This document shows positions 16,101 through 23,486 of a DNA stretch of 26,990 nucleotides, piece after piece (position 1 is the first letter of the stretch; every line of letters begins with the position of its first letter). This DNA is from DRYS01 sp964491605 (GTDB lineage: Archaea > Thermoproteota > CALKCG01 > B24 > DRYS01). The position numbers were made by a program, and so were the translations under genes. The notes under the pieces were generated by a model. It saw nothing but the letters and a program-made list of their open reading frames with translations, had not been told where the DNA came from and made no database searches. The DNA lies in the NCBI GenBank assembly GCA_964491605.1, contig CAZBGY010000020.1, positions 1-26,990 of the forward strand, read 5' to 3'.

Positions 16101-16950
16101 AGAGGTAGTTATAGTCTTAGTAGACGGCAGAGTATAGGTTGTGATGATGCATAAGACGTTAAAGCTGCTCGAATAATTAGTCTTGCATACACTTGTAGCA
16201 GTTACTAGGCTTATAGTTCATAGATACTACTGTTATAGATAGGGATACGATTGAGAAAGGGATCATATCCATGGCTCAACCAAATATTAACTAAGCTCTA
16301 TTAGTATTCAAGCATATTTCTAGAGTGATCGAAAGCTATCTATAGTTGGGGGATTATAACGCCTCGATAATGAAGAGCTAAATACGGTATGGTCTAGATT
16401 CAGCGTCGATGAATCATCCTCATTATATAGAGGCACTGAGTAGACGGTAAAAGTGATGTACATGGAGTGTGGAATAATCGAAGTGAAGATGAATCGAAAC
16501 ATCTACGGTATTAGGCTCTTCTAAGCGTAAAATTATATATTAGCAATTAGATGATTATGGATTATCTAGAATATCTAGCATAGATGAAAGTATACATTCG
16601 CTGGGTTTATTTTTCATAAAAAAACTCTAGTATATTCGATGACAAGTAGGTATTTCTATAGCAATTTATAGATAGTTTCAAACTACTTTATTGAATCACT
16701 TATGAATACTGCTAAATCATGATATAAATTATGATAAATACTATGCTACTTGAATTAAATAAAATTTCCATAGTTATCATTGTATATTATGTCTATATTT
16801 TGCTAGAATTTAGGATATTTAATTAAGTTTATGATCATAAACTGTATGGATTTATGGTGTTTAACTCTAGTTTCTATTAAGTTTAGGTGTAACCGAAATA
16901 TTTTTCTAGATCCTCCCATTTGATGAAGGTTTAATCGGGGGTATCTAGCT
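16101..16950. other. 850-bp gene-free region, AT-rich in its second half
   Basis: No open frame here looks like a real gene. The left part (16101-16520) is of ordinary composition and broken by stops in all frames; a plus-strand frame beginning near 16108 (VIVLVDGRV, stop, VVMMHKTLKLLE, stop) looks coding-like but is interrupted, so a decayed gene is possible. I could not name it. The right part (about 16530-16910) is strikingly AT-rich. It holds an 18-bp palindrome (16826-16843) and the promoter of the dehydrogenase gene, with a TATA-like CCGAAATATTTTT near 16893-16905. Confidence 0.5.
16826..16843. promoter_or_regulatory. 18-bp perfect palindrome upstream of the dehydrogenase gene
   Basis: AGTTTATGATCATAAACT equals its own reverse complement over all 18 bases. 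It lies about 50 bp upstream of the TATA-like box and 108 bp upstream of the TTG start of the dehydrogenase gene. A dimeric regulator of the Lrp/AsnC type is a reasonable guess for the ligand, but nothing in the sequence names it. Confidence 0.55.
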
Positions 16951-17982
16951 TTGACTAAGCGTGTAGCTTTGATTAAAGGTGATGGTATAGGGCCTGAGGT
17001 TACCGAAGCCGCTTTGATTGTTCTAGATGCTGTGAATCCTGATATAGAGATAGTGCTATGCGAAGCTGGTTATGAATGGTGGCTTAAGAGTGGCGGGGAT
17101 ACCATGATACCACCTGAAACTTGGAAAATCTTAGAGGAGAGTGATGCATGTCTCAAGGCTCCGACTACTACTATACCTGAGAGGTGGGCTCCTAAGAGTG
17201 TTCCTGTTAGTATAAGGCAGAGGTTCGATTTGTATGCTAATGTTAGACCTATAAAGACTTTCAAGGGTACTACCGGTAGGCTCGGCGAAGTCGATTTTGT
17301 ATGCGTTAGGGAAGCTACTGAAGGATTATACTCTGGTATAGAGTATAGGCTTTCGGATGATGTAGCTATCGCTGTGAGGAAGATTACGGCTAGACAGTCT
17401 GAGAGGGTTGCACGTGTAGCTTTCGAAATTGCTAGGAAAAGGGGTTGGAGTAAGGTTATAGTGGTTACTAAGCGTAACATTATGAGAGAGTGTGACGGTA
17501 TATTCGTGGAAGCAGTCGATAGGGTTTCGAAATCCTATCCTGATATATCGTATGAGGAGTACTTCATAGATAATATGGCTCAGCAGCTTGTTAAGAATCC
17601 TCAAAGATTCAACCAGAACGTTATACTCGGTACAAACCTATTTATGGATATAATCTCAGAGGAAGCTGCAGCTCTGGTCGCTAGTATAGGATGCATATAT
17701 TCTGGTAACTTTGGGGATAGCTACGCTATGTTCGAGCCTGCCCATGGAAGCGCTCCTAAGTATAAAGGCTTGTATAAGGTTAACCCTACGGCTATGATAC
17801 TATCAGCCGCATGGATGTTGGAATACCTCGGAGAGGAGGATCTAGGTAGAGCGATATTCCAAGCAACAGAAGATGTTATAGCTGAAGGTAAAACTGTTAC
17901 ATACGACCTTGGAGGGAATGCTTCTACTCTAGATATGGCTAGAAGTATAGCCGAGAGAGCTAAGGAGCTTACGCATAGGTAA
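16951..17982 (+). CDS. Isocitrate/homoisocitrate/isopropylmalate dehydrogenase family enzyme
   Basis: 343 residues, the short form of the family. Landmarks are IKGDGIGPEV (8-17), DLYANVRPIKT (93-103), VREATEGLYSGIEYR, VTKRNIMR, DNMAQQLV, TNLFMDIISEEAA and FEPAHGSAPKYKG. Family enzymes oxidatively decarboxylate a 2-hydroxy-acid with NAD(P). The substrate loop SVPVSIR (83-89) aligns with the isocitrate-binding S-x-N-x3-R of isocitrate dehydrogenase, but the Asn is Pro85. The coenzyme loop PKYKGLYKVNP has the Lys-Tyr pair of NADP-type enzymes. Next to lysY-lysJ, homoisocitrate dehydrogenase of aminoadipate lysine synthesis is attractive; isocitrate dehydrogenase is equally possible. TTG start with GGGGGT at 16937-16942. 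Confidence 0.85.
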   Translation: MTKRVALIKGDGIGPEVTEAALIVLDAVNPDIEIVLCEAGYEWWLKSGGDTMIPPETWKILEESDACLKAPTTTIPERWAPKSVPVSIRQRFDLYANVRPIKTFKGTTGRLGEVDFVCVREATEGLYSGIEYRLSDDVAIAVRKITARQSERVARVAFEIARKRGWSKVIVVTKRNIMRECDGIFVEAVDRVSKSYPDISYEEYFIDNMAQQLVKNPQRFNQNVILGTNLFMDIISEEAAALVASIGCIYSGNFGDSYAMFEPAHGSAPKYKGLYKVNPTAMILSAAWMLEYLGEEDLGRAIFQATEDVIAEGKTVTYDLGGNASTLDMARSIAERAKELTHR

Positions 17983-18330
17983 AAACCCTGTATTCTTTAG
18001 CTTTATCAGCTTCAATCATAGGATACTCGTTTAAAGAAAGGTTATGCGGAACCAAAGAACCGCAACTAGCAAAATAGGGAGAAGCATTACGTTACATGCC
18101 ATAAATCTTAACTAAACTAGCTTGAGGATAATTGTTCAGAAGATTAAAGTTACTTTTAGCTTTTCTATACAGAGGGGTGAGGATATGCTAAGTTTAAAAC
18201 TTAATGGTTAACGATACTCCTATGTAGAATCTGATTTAGGCGAATTCAGGAAAGAGATGAGTTAAATAGATGTCTCGATTTAATAGTGGTTTTTTATCTA
18301 ACAATGGATGGTAATCGGATTCGGCTTTAT
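17983..18330. other. 348-bp intergenic region with a tiny interrupted frame
   Basis: The region lies between two converging genes. Near its middle, GGGGTGAGGAT (18174-18184), a near-ideal archaeal Shine-Dalgarno, precedes an ATG at 18185. The frame encodes eight codons, a TAA (18209-18211), then 17 more sense codons in the same frame to a TAA at 18263-18265. This may be a remnant or a chance arrangement. A T-tract (TTTTTTA) occurs at 18289-18295. Nothing else is recognisable. Confidence 0.35.
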
Positions 18331-19113
18331 TTAGGCTATTTCACGTTCAATTTTCTCCCGGGCTCTTCTAACCATATCCTTAACCGCTTCAGGTATAGCT
18401 ATATCTTCAACTCTAGCTGATGCAGGTCTAAGCAAGGTTAAACCTTTTCCGTCGACTATCGTTATCTCATACATGTATAGGCTGTGAGGGGTTTGCCTCA
18501 TCTTCTCTACGATTATATACCTGTGTAGTATCCCTCCTCTTACGAATCTCCTAAACCTTATTATACCATCGGCTATATGTTCGACGCCGAATCCAAATGC
18601 ATCCGCAGTTGTTATGGCGTACTGGGATGTAGCTAGTGTTGTTAGATTCCATCTCGATAGTATACGTTTAATGCTGTACGAGTATCTTCTAGCCATGGCG
18701 GGTTTATCAAGCCAGAATGCTGAGAGGCTATCTATGACGAGTCTAGCATGACCGTAACCTAGAGCTTTCTTAGCCTCTATAATCTTCGATACAAGCTTCT
18801 CTACATCTAGGGTATCTAGGCTCCAATCACCTGAACCTGTTAGGGCGTCGATTATTATAAGCTTCCCCCTCTTCACTCCATCATCGAAACCTAGATTGAA
18901 TTGTTTCGCTTGATTGATTATAGAGTCCCTATCCTCCTCTGTCGTAACGTATATGCACCCCTCATTCTCTCTAAGTCCTTGAGATATGAAGTGCATGCAT
19001 AGTATAGTCTTACCTGTACCGGGTTCACCTGTTAAAGCTACGAAGAAGCCTTCAGGTATACCTCCGGCTATCAGCTTATCTAGCTCAAGTATACCGGTCG
19101 ATACCCGCCTCAA
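18331..19113 (-). CDS. KaiC/RadA-superfamily ATPase, single domain
   Basis: 260 residues. The N-terminus VSTGILELDKLIAGGIPEGF (4-23) is the KaiC start, Walker A is GEPGTGKT (29-36), the tandem glutamates are in VTTEED (E59, E60) and Walker B is RLVIDSLSAFW (D128). Only one KaiC domain is present and no Ser/Thr autophosphorylation tail is evident. Archaeal single-domain KaiC-like proteins are cytoplasmic ATPases with proposed roles in signalling or DNA repair; none is established for this one. The C-terminal about 30 residues are charged helix (VKDMVRRAREKIEREIA). It lies 42 bp downstream of spt4 on the same strand, so cotranscription with Rpo7-Spt4 is likely. Confidence 0.87.
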   Translation of the reverse strand: MRRVSTGILELDKLIAGGIPEGFFVALTGEPGTGKTILCMHFISQGLRENEGCIYVTTEEDRDSIINQAKQFNLGFDDGVKRGKLIIIDALTGSGDWSLDTLDVEKLVSKIIEAKKALGYGHARLVIDSLSAFWLDKPAMARRYSYSIKRILSRWNLTTLATSQYAITTADAFGFGVEHIADGIIRFRRFVRGGILHRYIIVEKMRQTPHSLYMYEITIVDGKGLTLLRPASARVEDIAIPEAVKDMVRRAREKIEREIA

Positions 19114-19155
19114 AGATTTCCTTGATGTATTAACGTTTATCCGACTGATAAAAAG

Positions 19156-19359
19156 CTAACGTCCCACTCTTATAGCGTATCTACCAGGCTTAGCGGCTCC
19201 AAGCTCCCTAGCTATTATACTACCCTCAGGATTCAGTATGACGACTAAGCCTGACCACTCAGTCGTAAGCGTAGGGGTTTTACAATTAGGGCATATGGGC
19301 GGTACGCCCCTAGGTATATCGAATATCTGTCTACAATTGCGGCACGCCATCTCCACCAT
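19156..19359 (-). CDS. spt4: Transcription elongation factor Spt4 (RpoE'')
   Basis: 67 residues. A zinc ribbon with C6/C9 (ACRNCRQIF) and C23/C26 (ICPNCK) is followed by TTEWSGLVVILNPEGSIIARELG, the Spt4 signature, and ends in GRYAIRVGR. Spt4 pairs with Spt5 on the RNA polymerase clamp to aid elongation. The gene follows rpo7 after 12 bp, the usual archaeal order. Confidence 0.95.
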   Translation of the reverse strand: MVEMACRNCRQIFDIPRGVPPICPNCKTPTLTTEWSGLVVILNPEGSIIARELGAAKPGRYAIRVGR

Positions 19360-19371
19360 AATCTATACACC

Positions 19372-19938
19372 TTAACCGCTAGCTTTAGCCTCTTCCAGCC
19401 TCTTCAGATCCTCCCATATCCATTCGAGTTTACCTAGGAACGGTTGCCTCATAGTTAAGCCGATCCTACTCTTAGCCGCGCTCGATAAGCTTATAGCTAT
19501 AACCCTAGCTCTAACGATATCTCCTCTACGTAGGACTCTACGTGTCTTCTTACATATGAATGCTGGTTGAGCTTCATCGTAGACTATATAGTCGTCTGCT
19601 ATCTGTGATACGTGAATGAAGGCGTCTATAGGTCCGAGCCTTACGAATGCTCCGAACTCCTGGATATCTACCACATCGCCTTCTACGACCTCTTGGAGCG
19701 ACGGGTAGAAGGATACGGCTTTAAACCTAACCTTATGATATGTAGCTCCATCCCCAAGTACAAGCTTCCCCTTCGGCTCAACCTCTACGTCGAATATAGC
19801 TATGATATAGCCGAATTCCTCGTTAACTAGATGTAGATACTTCTCCTCTAGTATCTCCTTAGCCGCTTTCCTAAGATCCACACCGAAGAGTGAGGGTGGT
19901 ATCCTCGCTACATCCTCTATCTCGTATACCTTAAACAT
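19372..19938 (-). CDS. rpo7: DNA-directed RNA polymerase subunit Rpo7 (RpoE')
   Basis: 188 residues. The N-terminal RNP-like half begins MFKVYEIEDVARIPPSLFG, and an S1 domain follows (about residues 82-165) with GDVVDIQEFGAFVRLGPIDAFIHVSQI. Rpo7 forms the polymerase stalk with Rpo4, binds emerging RNA and helps open the promoter. It heads the rpo7-spt4-KaiC run. A TATA-like box on the minus strand at about 19984-19993 (GTTATAAG read on that strand) fits the start at 19938. It is divergent from aIF1A. Confidence 0.95.
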   Translation of the reverse strand: MFKVYEIEDVARIPPSLFGVDLRKAAKEILEEKYLHLVNEEFGYIIAIFDVEVEPKGKLVLGDGATYHKVRFKAVSFYPSLQEVVEGDVVDIQEFGAFVRLGPIDAFIHVSQIADDYIVYDEAQPAFICKKTRRVLRRGDIVRARVIAISLSSAAKSRIGLTMRQPFLGKLEWIWEDLKRLEEAKASG

Positions 19939-20020
19939 ACCTTATCCTACTCCATCTCTGAGAAAATGGACGGGTAAAAGAGTCTTATAACTGTAATTTC
20001 AATCTTTCGGTCGGCTATCG

Positions 20021-20062
20021 GTTTATAAGGAGCCTTAACGATGTATAATATAGCCGGGTGAT
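20021..20062 (+). promoter_or_regulatory. Promoter and Shine-Dalgarno of the aIF1A gene
   Basis: GTTTATAAGG (20021-20030) is a good TATA-like box, predicting a transcript start near 20050. GGGTGAT (20056-20062) is fully complementary to the 3' end expected for archaeal 16S rRNA and sits 5 nt before the TTG at 20068. This fixes the TTG as the start. Confidence 0.6.
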
Positions 20063-20067
20063 CTAGG

Positions 20068-20382
20068 TTGGGGAAGAAGAAAGTTATAAGCGAGGAAGAG
20101 CTTAAAGATCTAATCATTCCAAGTCAAGGGCAGATTCTGGGTATCGTAGAGAAGTTTCTAGGAGACGATAAGCTATACGTTAGATGTGATGACGGCTATC
20201 TAAGGTTATGCCGTATAAGGGGTAAGATAAAGCGTAGGATATGGATTAAGGAGGGTGATCTAGTTCTAGTAGAGCCTTGGGAGTTTCAGAAGGAAACCCG
20301 TGGAACAATATTATGGAGGTATCCAGATAACCATGTAGAATGGCTTAAGAAGAACGGTTATATAAGGAGTCTAGAAGTTTAG
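20068..20382 (+). CDS. eif1A: Translation initiation factor aIF1A
   Basis: 104 residues. The OB-fold has the family blocks GQILGIVEKFLGDDKLYVRCDDG in two strands, RIRGKIKRRIWIKEGDLVLV and WEFQKETRGTILWRY. The factor binds the A site of the small subunit and supports start-codon selection. The start is TTG with a perfect Shine-Dalgarno. It heads a plus-strand run of translation, small-subunit maturation and topoisomerase VI genes, separated from Rio1 by 127 bp. Confidence 0.95.
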   Translation: MGKKKVISEEELKDLIIPSQGQILGIVEKFLGDDKLYVRCDDGYLRLCRIRGKIKRRIWIKEGDLVLVEPWEFQKETRGTILWRYPDNHVEWLKKNGYIRSLEV

Positions 20383-20509
20383 ACGCTTCTATACCTCTCA
20401 TCAGATACTAGTCTACCCGGTATACATCTCTGGCTATTCGTAATTTTACCCGGGGTATAGTGGATTTAGAAATTGTTATGAGCTACGTTATCATATTGTC
20501 GTCTATAGT

Positions 20510-21307
20510 ATGCCTGAGGAAGAACCTGAGGAGATTGAACGTAGGCAGCGTAGATTAGAGGAGAGGGATCGATACCTAGTGAGGGATAGGGATGAAGAGG
20601 AAGCCGTATTAGAGGAGGTTTTCGATAAAATTACACTTATGAATCTGTATAAGCTTATGAGGCAGGGATATATATCTAAGGTATTCGGCGCGGTTAGCTC
20701 CGGTAAAGAATCTAGGATATACTGGGCTAAGAATAGAGGTGGGGATGATCTAGCTATCAAGATATACTTGACAGTAACATCTGCTTTCGGACGTAAATCT
20801 ATGCTCAGATACATAGAGGGTGATCCGAGGTTCCATAAAGTGAAGCGTGATGTTAGAGCTCTGATAAGGCTTTGGGCTTCTAAAGAATTCAAGAATCTAG
20901 AGCAGGCTTACGATGCGGGTGTACGCGTACCTAAACCCATAGTCGTGAGGGATAACATACTGGTTATGGAGTTTATAGGCGAGGATGGTGTACCTGCACC
21001 CTTACTGAAGGATTCCATACTCGATAACCCTGAAGCCGTCTATAGGAGGATTCTATCGAACGTAAGCCTTCTATGGGTTAAGGCAGGTATCGTTCACGGT
21101 GATCTAAGCGAATACAATATTATGTTTTGGAGAGGTGAGCCAGTTATATTCGATCTATCTCAAGCCCTATCCATAGAGCACCCTAATGCTCAGACCCTCC
21201 TAATCAGGGATCTAAAGAATATAAATGCGTTCTTCTCTAGGTTCGGCTTAGATCTTGAGAGTGAGGAGGTACTCGCTAGCCGTATAATAGGTGGTGAGAT
21301 ACTGTGA
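20510..21307 (+). CDS. rio1: RIO-type serine/threonine protein kinase Rio1
   Basis: 265 residues. A charged N-terminal helix precedes the kinase core: P-loop-like VSSGKESRIYWAKN (62-75), the phosphate Lys K84 in LAIKIY, the long flexible region, the hinge VMEFIGEDG, catalytic D198 in IVHGDLSEYN and the metal Asp D215 in VIFDLSQALS. The STGKE-type loop and LSQA/VSHP distinction point to Rio1 rather than Rio2, as does the lack of the Rio2 winged helix. Rio1 acts as an ATPase in late small-subunit maturation. The KH protein that follows starts inside its stop codon (GTGA, 21304-21307), so the two are translationally coupled. Confidence 0.94.
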   Translation: MPEEEPEEIERRQRRLEERDRYLVRDRDEEEAVLEEVFDKITLMNLYKLMRQGYISKVFGAVSSGKESRIYWAKNRGGDDLAIKIYLTVTSAFGRKSMLRYIEGDPRFHKVKRDVRALIRLWASKEFKNLEQAYDAGVRVPKPIVVRDNILVMEFIGEDGVPAPLLKDSILDNPEAVYRRILSNVSLLWVKAGIVHGDLSEYNIMFWRGEPVIFDLSQALSIEHPNAQTLLIRDLKNINAFFSRFGLDLESEEVLASRIIGGEIL

Positions 21308-21882
21308 TACATAGGGCATTCGTTAGGATTCCTCCGAGTAGGATAGGGGTCTTGATCGGTAGATCCGGTTCTGTTAAGCAGAGGATAGAATCTGAGTTCG
21401 GTGTAAAGCTCTATGTCGACGGTGACTCAGGTGGTGTAGAAATAGTGTTAGATGAAGGTTCTAAATCTGTATCGGATATGATGACTGCTAAGAATATAGT
21501 GTATGCTATAGGTTTAGGCTTCTCTCCCGAGAAAGCTTTCACCCTAGCTAGAGAGGATGCGTTATTCGAGGTTATAGATCTAGAGAAGGATCTAGGAGTC
21601 GAGGGTGCGCATATAGAGAGGCTTCTTGGGCGTGTAATAGGTAGGAATGGTAAGATGCGTTCTCTTATAGAGGAGCTTACCGGATGCTACATATCGGTCT
21701 CGGATGAGCTTAAAACTATAGCTATAATAGGTTTTGGAGATGGGTTTGAGGTTGCTAGACAAGCTGTAAGGATGCTTTTGGAGGGTAGGCAGCATAGCAC
21801 TGTATTTAAGTACCTGTTTAGGGAGAGGCGTAGGATAAAGAGGATGGAATTCGAGTTTTGGCGTAGCCCCGAATTAGGCTAA
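21304..21882 (+). CDS. KH-domain RNA-binding protein, Dim2/Pno1 (Krr1-like) family
   Basis: 192 residues with two KH units. The first has IGVLIGRSGSVKQRIES (14-30) and the second has GRVIGRNGKMRSLIEELTG (about 108-126); the GxxG loops are intact. Between them lie NIVYAIGLGFSPEKAF and the acidic loop typical of Pno1/Dim2. In eukaryotes the protein holds the 18S rRNA 3' end during pre-40S maturation, and archaeal members can contact aIF2 alpha and 16S rRNA. The start is GTG overlapping the rio1 stop. Pairing with Rio1 fits a shared role in small-subunit assembly. Confidence 0.92.
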   Translation: MIHRAFVRIPPSRIGVLIGRSGSVKQRIESEFGVKLYVDGDSGGVEIVLDEGSKSVSDMMTAKNIVYAIGLGFSPEKAFTLAREDALFEVIDLEKDLGVEGAHIERLLGRVIGRNGKMRSLIEELTGCYISVSDELKTIAIIGFGDGFEVARQAVRMLLEGRQHSTVFKYLFRERRRIKRMEFEFWRSPELG

Positions 21883-21944
21883 TATATATGTAAACTTCTT
21901 ATATCTCGGATTATTCCCGATTAAAGTCTACGTTAAAGTCCGGT

Positions 21945-23486
21945 ATGAGTAGACAGAAGTTTAGGGAGATATCCCCATCGGAATTCTTCTATAGGCATAG
22001 GGAGATAGTAGGCTTCACGAATCCGGCTAGAGCTATCTATACATCGATAAGAGAGTTCGTAGAGAATTCTCTGGATGCAGCCGAGGCTATAGGCGTACCA
22101 CCGGATATACATGTAAGCCTAATCCAAGCTGAAGAATTCGATTTCGAAGTATACCGTTTAAGGGTTGAAGATAATGGTTCAGGTATACCTGGGGAGTATA
22201 TACCGTATGCTTTCGGTAGGATCCTCTACGGATCCAAACATACCTTGAAGCAGATGAGGGGTATATTCGGGCTTGGAGGTAAGATGGCTATACTATACGG
22301 GCAGATAACTACGAATAGGCCTGCGCATATAATATCGAGCACCGGTGGCATGGATATCTACGAGTATAGGCTGCTGATCGACGTCGAGAAGAATAGCCCC
22401 ATAATAGTGGAGGAGAAGGTTCATCGTAATGGAAGCCCTAGGTGGAGGGGGACTGTGATCGAGATATTCCTAGAGGGGGATTACCAGCGTTCCTCAAGTA
22501 AGGTGTTAGAATACTTCAAGGAGACGGCTATGGCTAATCCGTACGCCGAGATAAGCTTCATAGATCCGTACGGTATGCTATACATGTTCAAGCGTAGTAC
22601 TCGGAAGCTTCCACCAGCATCTAGGGAGGTTCAACCCCACCCCCACGGTGTGGATGTAGAAACCCTACGTAGGATGGTGAATTCAACTGATTGTAGAACT
22701 CTTAAAGAATTCCTCGTCAAGAATTTCCATAGGGTTGGGGAGGCTACGGCGGATAAATTCCTGAAAGCCTATAATCTAGATCCTTACAGGGATCCATCTG
22801 ATCTGACGGCAGGCGAGATAGTCGATCTAGCGTATGCTTTAAAGAATTTCGATGAATTCCTCCCACCAGACCCTTCATGTCTATCCCCGCTAGGAGAGGA
22901 GCTGCTATTGGAGGGTGTCAGGAAGGAGTTAAACCCTGAATTCGCCGTAGCGGTTCAGAGGAAGCCTTCAGCCTATTCAGGTTACCCCTTCATAGTTGAG
23001 GTAGCTTTAGCATACGGTGGAGATGTCCCTCGAACGGGTAGGATAACCCTGTATAGGTTTGCTAATAAGATTCCGCTCCTCTACGATGAATCTAGCGATG
23101 TATCCTGGAAGGTTGTGAATCAGATTATAGATTGGAGACATTATAAAGTTGACCCTGCTAACGATCCGGTAGCCGTCGTCGTCCATATATGCTCAACTCG
23201 TATACCCTATAGGACCCTAGGTAAAGAGTTTATAGCTGATAGACCTGAGATAGAAGCTGAGATAACTCGGGCTGTGAGGATGGCCGCCCGTAAGCTTGCA
23301 GATTACCTCTCACGTAAGAGGAGGGTTGAGAGAGCGAAGGAATACTTCTCCATATATGAGAAGTATCTACGGAGGATAGCGTGCTTCTCATCCATGCTTA
23401 CAGGTAGGGATGAACCTGATATAAGTAAACTCCTCAGGAGGGTTAAGAGATGGAAAGGTTTGAAGAATATGGAAGAAGCTCTATGA
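21945..23486 (+). CDS. top6B: DNA topoisomerase VI subunit B
   Basis: 513 residues. The GHKL ATPase has its Bergerat motifs: FVENSLDAAE (N box), VEDNGSGIP (G1) and MRGIFGLGGKMAILYG (G2). A helix-two-turn-helix insert (about 225-310) and a transducer domain follow, with the switch Lys expected in the ALAYGG...NKIPLLYD part. Subunit B binds ATP and closes on DNA to drive strand passage by Top6A. ATP-dependent relaxation of supercoils and decatenation are the known roles. A TATA-like stretch (CTTATATC) at about 21898-21905 precedes it. It overlaps top6A. Confidence 0.95.
   Translation: MSRQKFREISPSEFFYRHREIVGFTNPARAIYTSIREFVENSLDAAEAIGVPPDIHVSLIQAEEFDFEVYRLRVEDNGSGIPGEYIPYAFGRILYGSKHTLKQMRGIFGLGGKMAILYGQITTNRPAHIISSTGGMDIYEYRLLIDVEKNSPIIVEEKVHRNGSPRWRGTVIEIFLEGDYQRSSSKVLEYFKETAMANPYAEISFIDPYGMLYMFKRSTRKLPPASREVQPHPHGVDVETLRRMVNSTDCRTLKEFLVKNFHRVGEATADKFLKAYNLDPYRDPSDLTAGEIVDLAYALKNFDEFLPPDPSCLSPLGEELLLEGVRKELNPEFAVAVQRKPSAYSGYPFIVEVALAYGGDVPRTGRITLYRFANKIPLLYDESSDVSWKVVNQIIDWRHYKVDPANDPVAVVVHICSTRIPYRTLGKEFIADRPEIEAEITRAVRMAARKLADYLSRKRRVERAKEYFSIYEKYLRRIACFSSMLTGRDEPDISKLLRRVKRWKGLKNMEEAL

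Noticed and set aside
16141..16147. GTGATGA, a possible C box of a C/D sRNA
   Set aside because: No D or D' box (CTGA) at a suitable distance downstream.
16320..16502. 60-residue minus-strand open frame in the AT-rich region
   Set aside because: Low-complexity Ser/Thr/Tyr-rich translation with no family resemblance, no Shine-Dalgarno, and lying in a stop-rich gene-free stretch.
16530..16910. Replication origin
   Set aside because: AT-richness alone; no Cdc6/Orc gene nearby and no repeated origin-recognition-box motif seen.
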